Of a stretch of 11,678 bases of DNA, positions 1 through 7,051 are shown in pieces (within the stretch, counting starts at the first letter, position 1; each line of letters begins with the position of its first letter). The DNA comes from Candidatus Hydrothermarchaeota archaeon (lineage in GTDB: Archaea > Hydrothermarchaeota > Hydrothermarchaeia > Hydrothermarchaeales > WAQR01): assembly GCA_015520145.1 (NCBI GenBank), contig WAQR01000021.1, positions 1-11,678 on the forward strand. Reading direction: 5' to 3'. The translations under genes were made by a program, and so were the position numbers. The notes beneath the pieces were generated by a model. It worked only from the letters and a program-made list of their open reading frames with translations, made no database searches and was not told the DNA's origin.

Positions 1-109
1 TACTGATGCAATGATAGCTATGATAATGGAGAAAAACAACATAAAAAATATCGCCACCAACGACAGTGATTTCGAGCGCGTGGATTTTCTCAAAGTATGG
101 AAACCGTAG
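1..109 (+). CDS. PIN-domain (VapC-like) ribonuclease, C-terminal fragment
   Basis: Only the last 35 codons lie in the window (first full codon at position 2, stop TAG at 107-109). The fragment reads TDAMIAMIMEKNN and then IATNDSDFERVDFLKVWKP. This is the typical end of a PIN domain: a conserved Asp opening a helix (DAMIAMI) and the strand-turn TNDSDF, which supplies late acidic metal-binding residues, followed by a short V-x-P ending. PIN proteins of this type are Mg-dependent RNases, usually the toxin of VapBC modules. The cognate antitoxin would lie upstream, outside the window. The fragment does not show whether the 5' part of the gene is intact or whether it is a toxin rather than another PIN nuclease. 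Confidence 0.75.
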   Translation, partial: TDAMIAMIMEKNNIKNIATNDSDFERVDFLKVWKP

Positions 110-194
110 AAGAAGCAGTATCCTGGTGCGGGAAGGTACAGGCTGACATCGATTATATTTTCTCTAAATCGAAAGAGATATAACCAATTCGTTT

Positions 195-224
195 GTGTAC
201 TTCCCAAAGAGGGGGAAGTAACAC
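195..224 (+). terminator. Hairpin between the PIN gene and the car locus
   Basis: The arms GTGT-ACTTCCC (195-205) and GGGAAGT-A-ACAC (213-224) pair as an 11-bp stem with one bulged A (220) and a 7-nt purine-rich loop (206-212). Only a weak T-rich stretch (CCTTTT) follows, so it is not a classical bacterial-type terminator. It could end the PIN transcript or sit in a leader for carA/carB. No other gene is seen between 110 and 283. Confidence 0.4.
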
Positions 225-242
225 GTTCCTTTTGACATAAAT

Positions 243-255
243 CTTTAAGTAAGTG
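243..255 (+). promoter_or_regulatory. Possible weak TATA box for the carA remnant/carB
   Basis: The sequence around CTTTAAGTA, about 30-40 nt before the ATG at 284, is the only A/T-rich TATA-like element between the hairpin and the car locus. It matches the archaeal consensus poorly. An AGGT about 7 nt before the ATG could act as a weak ribosome binding site. Confidence 0.25.
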
Positions 256-283
256 AATCATGTATTAGGTTTCAGGTATACTC

Positions 284-496
284 ATGCATGCGACATTGGT
301 TTTGGAAGACGGAGCTGTGGTAAAGGAGACAGGGTCTCGGGTATCCCATGTCAATCTCAGCGATAACACTGTGGAGGGTATGAAACACGAAAAACTCCCA
401 TTCTCGTCTGTGGAGTATCACCGTAAAGCGTACCCCGGCCCGCATGATAATGAATATCTGGTTGATGAGTTTTTGAAAACAATAGGTGGTAAATAA
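284..496 (+). pseudogene. carA: Carbamoyl-phosphate synthase small subunit, in-frame internally deleted remnant
   Basis: This 70-codon open frame carries both ends of CarA and lacks the middle. Residues 1-17 (MHATLVLEDGAVVKETG) match the start of CarA proteins, which typically read LxLEDGxxxxGxG. Residues from about 18 to 70 match the CarA C-terminus: VSHVNLSDNTVEGMKHEKLP, then SSVEYHRKAYPGPHD, then EYLVDEFLKTIGG. Intact CarA is about 360-380 residues, so roughly 300 residues are missing, including the whole region with the nucleophilic Cys of the glutaminase. The remaining active-site segment is also damaged: the usual HPEA (His and Glu of the catalytic triad) reads HRKA, so Glu has become Lys. 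No glutaminase activity is possible from this product. The frame is still open and its stop overlaps the carB start (TAATG), so it may survive as a leader peptide or for translational coupling. A deletion created only by misassembly is less likely, because the Glu-to-Lys change lies outside the deleted part. Confidence 0.85.
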
Positions 497-3400
497 TGCC
501 AAAACGAAAAGACATCAAAAAAATCATGGTCATAGGCTCAGGCCCGATAGTAATCGGCCAGGCGGCAGAATTCGACTACTCGGGCTCCCAGGCATGCAAA
601 TCGCTAAAAGAAGAGGGCTATGAGGTCGTACTCGTCAACTCGAACCCCGCAACCATCCAGACAGACAGGGACATGGCAGACATAATATACATCGAACCCC
701 TCATCCCTGAAATCATCGAAAAGATAATCAGAAAAGAAAAGCCAGACGGTATCCTGCCGTCCATGGGCGGGCAGACCGGGCTAAACCTCGTAAGCCAGAT
801 ATCCGACCTCGGGGTACTAAAAGACGAGAACGTCGAGGTGCTCGGCACATCCATCGAAACAATAAAGACCGCTGAAGACAGGGACTCATTTGCAAATCTA
901 ATGAAAGAGATAGACGAACCAATCCCTGAAAGCTATGCCGTAAACACCGTCAAAGAAGCGGTCAAGGCAGCGGAAAAGATAGGGTATCCAGTGATAATAA
1001 GGCCCGCATACACACTTGGCGGGACAGGCGGCGGGGTGGCAAAAACAGAAAACGAACTAAAGACCATTGCAAAAAGGGGCATCGAAGCGAGCATGGTCAA
1101 CCAGGTGCTAATCGAGAAATCGCTTCTCGGCTGGTATGAATACGAATACGAAGTCATGAGAGACTCAAAAGACAACTGCATCACCATCTGCAACATGGAA
1201 AACCTCGATCCAATGGGAATCCATACCGGTGAAAGCATTGTCGTTGCACCTGCCCAGACCTTAAGCGACGACGACCACCAGAAACTGAGAACCGCAGCCC
1301 TGAAAATAATAAGGGCGCTCAAAATAGAAGGCGGCTGCAACATCCAGTTCGCCGTAAACCCCGGCTCATTTGAATACTACATAATCGAGGTGAACCCCAG
1401 GGTATCGAGAAGCTCGGCACTCGCCTCGAAAGCGACAGGATATCCCATTGCCAAGACATCTGCCAAAATCGCTGTCGGACTGACACTTGACGAGATACCA
1501 AACGACGTCACAAAAGAGACACCTGCAAGCTTCGAGCCCGCACTGGACTACATCATCACAAAGATCCCGAGATGGCCGTTTGACAAATTCAGGAGCGCAG
1601 AAAAGCCCATCGGCACCCAGATGAAATCCACAGGCGAAGTCATGGCAATCGGCAGGACATTTGAAGAGTCCTTACAAAAGGCGATAAGGTCTTTAGACAT
1701 CAAGCGCTTCGGGCTTTGCGGGGACGGGAGAAAAGAAGAGACAGACATAAAAGTCATAAAAAAGAACCTGGAAATACCGACAGACCAGAGGATATTTTAT
1801 ATATCCGACGCCCTTAAAGCCGGCATGACCGTAGACGAGATCAACAAGATAACCGGGATATCCCCCTTCTTCCTGCACAAAATAAAGAATATCACCGATA
1901 TGGAAAGATCCCTTATAAGACATAAGGATAATTCCAGCAACAGCAGCAGCACCGACCCGATTTTTAGGGCGCTGATAAAAAAGGCAAAGAGGATGGGATT
2001 CTCCGACAGGCAGCTTGCCTGCATCCTTGGCACGGGCGAAAAAGATATCAGGGAGATGCGCAAAAAGGTAGCCCTGCCGTCCTACAAGATGGTCGATACC
2101 TGTGCCGCGGAATTCGAGGCAAAGACCCCGTATTACTACTCATCCTACGAGTCGACTGACGAGGTCGTGCCATCTCTAAAAAAGAAGGTCATGATACTCG
2201 GCGGCGGGCCTATAAGGATAGCCCAGGGAATAGAATTTGATTACTGCTGTGTCCATGGTGTCATGGCTTTAAGGGACGAGGGGATAGAGGCAGTAATCGT
2301 CAACAATAACCCTGAGACCGTTTCAACTGATTACGATACTTCCGACAGGCTGTATTTCGAGCCCCTGACTCTCGAAGACGTGCTGAATATCATCGAAAAG
2401 GAAAAGCCTTACGGGGTAATAGTACAGTTCGGCGGTCAGACGTCACTCAATCTTGCAGTCCCGCTCTCAAATGAAGGTGTGAGGATACTCGGCACTTCAC
2501 CAGAGAACATCGACCGTGTGGAAGACAGGAAACGATTCACACAGGTGTTAAACAAGCTGAATATCCCGCAGGCTGACTATGGCACTGGGTTCTCGGTTGA
2601 AGAGGCAAAGGAGATTGCAAAAAGGATAGGCTACCCTGTCCTGGTACGTCCATCATATGTCCTCGGCGGCAGGGCGATGGAGATAGTCCATGACGACGCA
2701 CATCTTGAGGAATACATGAAAGAGGCGATAGATGTCTCAGAAGAGCACCCTGTACTTGTGGACAAATTCCTGCAAGATGCCGTTGAAGTAGACGTTGATG
2801 CAGTTTCTGACGGTGAGGATGTATTCATCGGCGGGATTATGGAGCATATTGAAGAGGCAGGGATACATTCCGGGGACTCCGCATGTGTGCTCCCGCCGCA
2901 GACACTTGGAAAAGATGTAATAGGAAAGATAAGAGATTATACAGTAAAACTTGCAAGAGAACTGAAGGTAATCGGGCTTTTAAACATACAGTATGCGGTT
3001 AAAGGGAGTACGGTATATATTATAGAAGCAAACCCCAGGGCCAGCAGGACTGTGCCGTATGTGAGCAAGGCAATCGGGGTACCGCTGGCCAAGATCGCAG
3101 CAAGGGTAATACTCGGCAGGACATTAAAAGAGCTTGGATATATCGGTGAGAGGAAGATTCGACACGTGGCAATAAAAGAGGCAGTGTTTCCCTTTCTAAA
3201 ACTGCCTGGGGTTGATCCCATACTCGGGCCGGAGATGAAGTCCACAGGAGAGGTGATGGGGGTGGACCTCGATTTTGGAAAGGCATATTACAAGGCAGAA
3301 CTTGCGGCTGGAAACAAGCTTCCAACATCCGGGACGATCTTTATAAGTGTTAAAAGGCAGGATATCGAGAAGATAGTGCCTATTGCAAAAAGATTATATG

Positions 3401-3765
3401 ACCTCGGGTTCAAAATCCTGGCAACAGATGGAACGATGCTGGCACTGGAGAAAGAAGGGATAACCGCAACACTGGTAAAAAAGATAAGCGAGGGCTCGCC
3501 AAATATCCTTGACATAATGATGGAGAAAGGCGTTGATTTGATTATCAATACACCGACAGCCGGGAAGATCCCATATACCGACGGATTCTATATCCGCAGA
3601 TACGCGGTTGATATCAATATCCCATATATCACGACAATCACCGGTGCAAATGCCGCAGTGATGGCGATTGAAAGCGTTAAAAAAGGAGAGATTGGTATAC
3701 GGTCAATGGGCGAATACTACCGCGGGCACGTCCATGAACTGAGACTGGAGGATTTTGGAGAATGA
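496..3765 (+). CDS. carB: Carbamoyl-phosphate synthase large subunit
   Basis: This is full length (1089 residues; family about 1060-1080). It makes carbamoyl phosphate from bicarbonate, ammonia and two ATP for pyrimidine and arginine synthesis in the cytoplasm. Two homologous synthetase halves are seen. The first begins KIMVIGSGPIVIGQAAEFDY (residues 9-28) with the ATP-grasp core around RPAYTLGGTGGG (169-180) and IIEVNPRVSRSS (296-307). The second begins at about 563 (KKVMILGGGPIRIAQGIEFD) with RPSYVLGGRAMEI (718-730) and IIEANPRASRTVP (842-854). The oligomerisation region lies between them (about 400-555). The MGS-type allosteric domain is at about 943-1089 (TSGTIFISV, ATDGT, NTPTAGK). The oligomerisation region holds a short Asn/Ser-rich stretch (478-487) from an AGC run. 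The start ATG shares one base with the stop of the carA remnant. Because the adjacent glutaminase is destroyed, the enzyme either takes free ammonia or depends on a CarA encoded elsewhere. Confidence 0.97.
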   Translation: MPKRKDIKKIMVIGSGPIVIGQAAEFDYSGSQACKSLKEEGYEVVLVNSNPATIQTDRDMADIIYIEPLIPEIIEKIIRKEKPDGILPSMGGQTGLNLVSQISDLGVLKDENVEVLGTSIETIKTAEDRDSFANLMKEIDEPIPESYAVNTVKEAVKAAEKIGYPVIIRPAYTLGGTGGGVAKTENELKTIAKRGIEASMVNQVLIEKSLLGWYEYEYEVMRDSKDNCITICNMENLDPMGIHTGESIVVAPAQTLSDDDHQKLRTAALKIIRALKIEGGCNIQFAVNPGSFEYYIIEVNPRVSRSSALASKATGYPIAKTSAKIAVGLTLDEIPNDVTKETPASFEPALDYIITKIPRWPFDKFRSAEKPIGTQMKSTGEVMAIGRTFEESLQKAIRSLDIKRFGLCGDGRKEETDIKVIKKNLEIPTDQRIFYISDALKAGMTVDEINKITGISPFFLHKIKNITDMERSLIRHKDNSSNSSSTDPIFRALIKKAKRMGFSDRQLACILGTGEKDIREMRKKVALPSYKMVDTCAAEFEAKTPYYYSSYESTDEVVPSLKKKVMILGGGPIRIAQGIEFDYCCVHGVMALRDEGIEAVIVNNNPETVSTDYDTSDRLYFEPLTLEDVLNIIEKEKPYGVIVQFGGQTSLNLAVPLSNEGVRILGTSPENIDRVEDRKRFTQVLNKLNIPQADYGTGFSVEEAKEIAKRIGYPVLVRPSYVLGGRAMEIVHDDAHLEEYMKEAIDVSEEHPVLVDKFLQDAVEVDVDAVSDGEDVFIGGIMEHIEEAGIHSGDSACVLPPQTLGKDVIGKIRDYTVKLARELKVIGLLNIQYAVKGSTVYIIEANPRASRTVPYVSKAIGVPLAKIAARVILGRTLKELGYIGERKIRHVAIKEAVFPFLKLPGVDPILGPEMKSTGEVMGVDLDFGKAYYKAELAAGNKLPTSGTIFISVKRQDIEKIVPIAKRLYDLGFKILATDGTMLALEKEGITATLVKKISEGSPNILDIMMEKGVDLIINTPTAGKIPYTDGFYIRRYAVDINIPYITTITGANAAVMAIESVKKGEIGIRSMGEYYRGHVHELRLEDFGE

Positions 3766-3813
3766 GTAGATACCATCCAGGAAGCTGGCTACACAACAGC
3801 AGGTGTGGGATGC

Positions 3814-3841
3814 AGTAGTGTTCCAATAGTAGTGTTCCAAT
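3814..3841 (+). repeat. Exact 14-bp tandem duplication upstream of the radical SAM gene
   Basis: AGTAGTGTTCCAAT occurs twice back to back (3814-3827 and 3828-3841), with no mismatch. It lies between the end of carB and the TATA-like element of the next gene. The rest of the 3766-3884 spacer shows no gene. Confidence 0.95.
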
Positions 3842-3842
3842 A

Positions 3843-3857
3843 CTTTTTTATTTAATA
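3843..3857 (+). promoter_or_regulatory. TATA box for the radical SAM gene; T-run may also end the carB transcript
   Basis: CTTTTTTATTTAATA lies about 30-40 nt before the ATG at 3885. An archaeal transcription start about 25 nt downstream would give a leader of only about 10-15 nt that includes the AGGTGAGGT ribosome binding site (3869-3877). The run of six T could also serve as a T-rich archaeal terminator for carB. Confidence 0.6.
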
Positions 3858-3884
3858 GGCAACAAATTAGGTGAGGTTGATATA

Positions 3885-5561
3885 ATGCAGAAAGAAGCAG
3901 ATTTAACTTTGATTCATGCCCCCACACTCTATGACTTCCGTAAGAGGCCTGGCATATGGAGCCCGATAAATGACCTTGTCCCTTCGACCCCACTTTTCGA
4001 GATGTACCCCATCGGATTTGTTTCCATGACCTCATATCTCGGGAAACGGGGTTATGATGTAAGAATAGACAACGTAGCAGTCAAGATGCTTCATGACAGA
4101 AAATTTGATGTAGAGGAGCATTTTAAATCACTTAAAACAAAAGCAGTCGGAATAGATCTGCACTGGATGCCACATACTCACGGGGCAATCAGGTTCGCTG
4201 AAATGCTAAAGAATATCCGGCCAGAGATACCAGTAATATTCGGGGGTCTTACTTCTTCTTATTTCTATTTAGAACTTATGAGAGAGACAGGAATAGACTT
4301 TGTCGTAAGAGGTGATTCCTGCGAATATCCCCTTTCCCTGCTTCTGGAAGGGATGAAAAACGAGAAGTATGATGATATACCAAACCTTGTCTGGAGGGAT
4401 AACAGAAATAATGGAAGGATAAGAGTAAATCCCCTCACCTATGTGACAGAGAACCTAGATGATTTCCGAATCGATTATTCATACCTATTAAAAGCCTACA
4501 GGGATTCAGGGCGTCTTATGGATTTTCTCCCGTACAAGGACTTTTTTAAAAAACCGATAATGGGCGTGCTCACCTGCAAGGGGTGCACAAAGAACTGCTC
4601 GACCTGCGGGGGGTCAAGATTCGCATATAAAAACATCTGCAAGAGAGATAAGGTAGCTTTCATGAGCCCTGAAAAGGTTGTAGCAGACATATTAAATGTC
4701 GCTTCTTTTGGAAGCCCATGTTTTATTATAGGAGACCTCATGCAGGGTGGGGAGAGATATGCCAGAGAGATTATTTACCTGATGAAAAAGGAGGGGGTGG
4801 ATATACCGATAATTTTCGAGTTCTTTTCTCCTCCAGGTGGAGATTATTTAAAAGAGATATCTCTTGCGGTCAATGATTTTTCTATTGAAATCTCTCCTGA
4901 GACCCATGATGAAGGGATACGGAGGTCTTTGAATAAGTTTTATACCAATGCGTCTTTATTTAAGATGATTGATAGAAGCCTTGAGGTGGGGTGCAGGACG
5001 TTTGATATCTATTTTATGCTGGGTCTTGCGGGTCAGACTCGGGAAAGTGCAAAGGATACCGTGAAATTTATCGACCGCTTATTGGATGAGTTCAAGGATA
5101 AGGGAGATAGAGGTAATGGTGGAGATGGGAAAAATGTCTGCACCTTTATGTCGCCATATGCACCATTTTTAGATCCGGGTTCGCTTGCCTTCGAGTTCCC
5201 AGAAAAGTACGGGTATAAAAAGTACTGCAATTCCCTGATGGACCATTTTCTGCTCCAGGACAGAGCTGTTACCTGGAAAGAGCTTTTAAGTTACAGAACT
5301 AACTGCCTTGATACCTCGGAGATAGTGGATTTGACCTATGAGACTGCTTTAGAGCTGGCTGACGTGAAGCTTTCTCATGGCCTGCTTGATACTGAGGAGA
5401 GGGAGAGGATATATGAGAGGGTGAGGAAGTCCAGGAAGATGATTGGGCTGATAGAAGAGGCGCAGGATAAGGGGCGTCCGATTTCTGGTGTCCTGGATGC
5501 AGAAGATTTGAATGAGAGGATATTTTGTGAACAGGATGAACTGAACTGGGCAACTTTGTGA
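3885..5561 (+). CDS. B12-binding/radical SAM protein, resembles the Ta0216-type family
   Basis: The protein has 558 residues. The N-terminal third (about 5-190) looks like a cobalamin-binding Rossmann domain: LTLIHAPTLYDFRKR, YPIGFVSMTSYLGKRGYDVR, AVGIDLHWMPHTHGAIRFAE, and PVIFGGLTSSYF. It lacks a clear DxHxxG lower-ligand motif, as do many class B radical SAM proteins. The radical SAM core follows, with the iron-sulfur motif CTKNCSTC (C234, C238, C241, spacing CxxxCxxC) and a further Cys at 231. Other core segments are CFIIGDLMQGG (279-289), FSIEISPETHDEGIRR (332-347) and FDIYFMLGLAGQT (373-385). Length, layout and the HAP/GCTKNCSTCGGS signatures recall the B12-binding/radical SAM proteins named after Thermoplasma Ta0216. 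The recall is from memory and the substrate of that family is unknown. Related enzymes perform methyl transfers or radical rearrangements. A charged Gly/Asp loop (404-417) interrupts the C-terminal part. The start is supported by AGGTGAGGT 7-15 nt upstream. It appears monocistronic, so context gives no hint of its substrate. Confidence 0.8.
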   Translation: MQKEADLTLIHAPTLYDFRKRPGIWSPINDLVPSTPLFEMYPIGFVSMTSYLGKRGYDVRIDNVAVKMLHDRKFDVEEHFKSLKTKAVGIDLHWMPHTHGAIRFAEMLKNIRPEIPVIFGGLTSSYFYLELMRETGIDFVVRGDSCEYPLSLLLEGMKNEKYDDIPNLVWRDNRNNGRIRVNPLTYVTENLDDFRIDYSYLLKAYRDSGRLMDFLPYKDFFKKPIMGVLTCKGCTKNCSTCGGSRFAYKNICKRDKVAFMSPEKVVADILNVASFGSPCFIIGDLMQGGERYAREIIYLMKKEGVDIPIIFEFFSPPGGDYLKEISLAVNDFSIEISPETHDEGIRRSLNKFYTNASLFKMIDRSLEVGCRTFDIYFMLGLAGQTRESAKDTVKFIDRLLDEFKDKGDRGNGGDGKNVCTFMSPYAPFLDPGSLAFEFPEKYGYKKYCNSLMDHFLLQDRAVTWKELLSYRTNCLDTSEIVDLTYETALELADVKLSHGLLDTEERERIYERVRKSRKMIGLIEEAQDKGRPISGVLDAEDLNERIFCEQDELNWATL

Positions 5562-5570
5562 TTTTGTGAT
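5555..5570 (+). repeat. Exact 8-bp tandem duplication across a stop codon
   Basis: TTTGTGAT is repeated directly (5555-5562, 5563-5570). The first copy contains the TGA stop (5559-5561) of the radical SAM gene and the second lies just beyond it. The rest of the spacer to 5640 holds no gene; a 10-bp palindrome CAGGATCCTG (5586-5595) is seen but has no loop. Confidence 0.85.
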
Positions 5571-5641
5571 GGTAACCTCTAAGGTCAGGATCCTGCCATG
5601 AGGTGGGGCTTAGACTGCTTGTCAGGTATAATGGTGAAGGC

Positions 5642-5655
5642 AAAATTTATTAATC
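5642..5655 (+). promoter_or_regulatory. TATA box for the DUF1015 gene
   Basis: AAAATTTATTAATC, with the core ATTTATTAA at 5645-5653, is a good archaeal TATA-like element. A start site about 25 nt on (around 5673-5678) would leave a leader of about 30 nt containing the AGGTG ribosome binding site at 5695-5699. Confidence 0.55.
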
Positions 5656-5656
5656 T

Positions 5657-5680
5657 CATACCTCAACACATACCTCAACA
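5657..5680 (+). repeat. Exact 12-bp tandem duplication between TATA box and gene start
   Basis: CATACCTCAACA occurs twice in tandem (5657-5668, 5669-5680) without mismatch. It fills the interval in which transcription should begin, so gain or loss of a copy would change where the message starts. Confidence 0.95.
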
Positions 5681-5705
5681 ATGACCGTGAAATCAGGTGT
5701 TTTTA

Positions 5706-7025
5706 ATGGTAGAAATTATCCCGTTTAGAGGTATCAGATACAATCCTGGAGAGGTAGACGACCTGACGAAGGTAGTCACCCCTCCATACGATGTCATATC
5801 CACCAGCGCAAGAGACGAATACTACAGAAAGCATGAAAAAAATATAATCAGGATAATCCTGGACAAAGACCACAGTGATATCCACAGTGGAAGGCATAAT
5901 GAAGATAATGAAGATAATGGAGATAATGGAGATAATAGAGATACAAAAAGAGACAGCAGGTACACAGAGGCAGCATCCTATTTCAAAACCTGGCTCAGTG
6001 ACGGGACACTGATTCAGGACAAAAAACCATCCATCTATCTCTACGGCCTGGAATACACCTACGATGGCGAGAAAAAGACCGTTAAAGGATTCATCGCACT
6101 TACAAAACTTGAAGAACTCGATAGGGGAATCATCTTCCCGCATGAAGAGACTCTGGAAGGTCCGATTAAAGACAGGCTTGAGCTTTTACGGAAATGTAAC
6201 GCAAATTTCAGCCAGATATTCATGCTGTACTCGGACCCGGCATTCACCATCGAGAAGATCTATGATGACTCTCAAAAACAAGACCCGTTAATCGATATTG
6301 AAGTAGATAGAGTCAGGCACAGGATATGGAAGATACACGATGAAAACACAATAAACAAAATAGTCGCATGCATGAAAGATAAAAAATCGATAATCGCAGA
6401 CGGGCACCATAGATATACTACAGCCCTCTGTTTTAGAGACGAAACAAGGGCAGCCAGAAAAGGTGCAGATTACGGTTACAGGGCAGTATTTTTCACAAAT
6501 ACCAAAAACAAAGGGATTACAATCCTCCCGGCTCACAGGGTTATCAGGAACATTTCAGGATTTGATATCTCAAGATTTGAGAGGTATTTCGATATTGAAG
6601 AGACAGACACTCCAGGCAGGATGTTTGACCGGTTGAAAAAAGAGACCTCAAAGAATATCTTTGGCATGTATTACAGCGGTAAATTTTACATCCTCACCCT
6701 CAAAGACGAGGAGATTATCGAAACCGAGATAGATATAAAACGGTCTCCTGCATGGAAGAGACTCGACGTAACAGTCCTGCACTACCTGGTCATTGATAAG
6801 ATCCTGGGAGTCACAGCAGATACAGACGATATCCTGTACGAGATTGACGGTGAAAAGGTGATAGACCTGGTCGACAGGGGAGACTATCAGATTGCCCTAT
6901 TCTTAAATCCCACAAAAGTTCGGCAGGTAGAACAGATTGCACTTTCAGGAGAAAAGATGCCAGGTAAAGCCACATATTTTTACCCGAAGCTCCTTTCTGG
7001 CCTCTTGATGAATCGGCTGGATTGA
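5706..7025 (+). CDS. DUF1015 family protein
   Basis: Starting at the ATG at 5706, the protein has 439 residues. A GTG at 5697 is in frame, but AGGTG (5695-5699) fits as a ribosome binding site 6 nt before the ATG and would overlap the GTG, so ATG is preferred. The family signatures are clear: VEIIPFRGIRYNPGEVDDLT, then VVTPPYDVIS at the N-terminus; GIIFPHEETLEGPIKDRLEL at about 141-160; the highly conserved ADGHHRYTTAL at about 231-241; and MPGKATYFYPKLLSGLL near the end (about 418-434). DUF1015 proteins are soluble and occur in bacteria and archaea; their reaction is not established, and the ADGHHRY motif suggests a catalytic or metal/phosphate-binding site. Residues 65-79 are five consecutive tripeptides (NED, NED, NGD, NGD, NRD) encoded by a 9-bp tandem repeat, an insertion in a loop where relatives have a short linker. 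The gene seems monocistronic and converges with the small gene at 7052-7378 with only 26 nt between the stops. Confidence 0.9.
   Translation: MVEIIPFRGIRYNPGEVDDLTKVVTPPYDVISTSARDEYYRKHEKNIIRIILDKDHSDIHSGRHNEDNEDNGDNGDNRDTKRDSRYTEAASYFKTWLSDGTLIQDKKPSIYLYGLEYTYDGEKKTVKGFIALTKLEELDRGIIFPHEETLEGPIKDRLELLRKCNANFSQIFMLYSDPAFTIEKIYDDSQKQDPLIDIEVDRVRHRIWKIHDENTINKIVACMKDKKSIIADGHHRYTTALCFRDETRAARKGADYGYRAVFFTNTKNKGITILPAHRVIRNISGFDISRFERYFDIEETDTPGRMFDRLKKETSKNIFGMYYSGKFYILTLKDEEIIETEIDIKRSPAWKRLDVTVLHYLVIDKILGVTADTDDILYEIDGEKVIDLVDRGDYQIALFLNPTKVRQVEQIALSGEKMPGKATYFYPKLLSGLLMNRLD
5898..5942 (+). repeat. 9-bp in-frame tandem repeat, five copies, inside the DUF1015 gene
   Basis: The units are AATGAAGAT, AATGAAGAT, AATGGAGAT, AATGGAGAT and AATAGAGAT. 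Paired identical copies show stepwise expansion with point changes between steps. Just upstream, CCACAGTG occurs at 5870 and again at 5882, a 12-bp-spaced partial duplication. All units keep the reading frame. Confidence 0.93.
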
Positions 7026-7051
7026 GTCCAGCATCTCCATTTCCTAACCTT

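Noticed and set aside
97..183. Tiny + strand frame METVEEAVSWCGKVQADIDY... (28 residues) overlapping the end of the PIN gene
   Set aside because: Its composition looks protein-like, but there is no ribosome binding site, it overlaps the PIN stop out of frame, and I do not recognise it. It could also be a leftover of another gene.
284..496. carA stub as a simple sequencing frameshift of an intact gene
   Set aside because: Intact CarA would need about 0.9 kb more sequence, and only 174 nt separate the stub from the PIN gene upstream; both ends are in one frame, so this is a deletion and not a frameshift.
3762..3818. 18-codon frame starting in an ATGA overlap with the carB stop
   Set aside because: Too short, no recognisable similarity, and it ends inside the 14-bp duplication; the overlap is likely chance.
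5575..5604. Nested inverted repeats ACCTC...GAGGT around the palindrome CAGGATCCTG as a terminator
   Set aside because: The outer stem is only 5 bp, the inner palindrome has no loop and no T-run follows, so support is too weak to call it.
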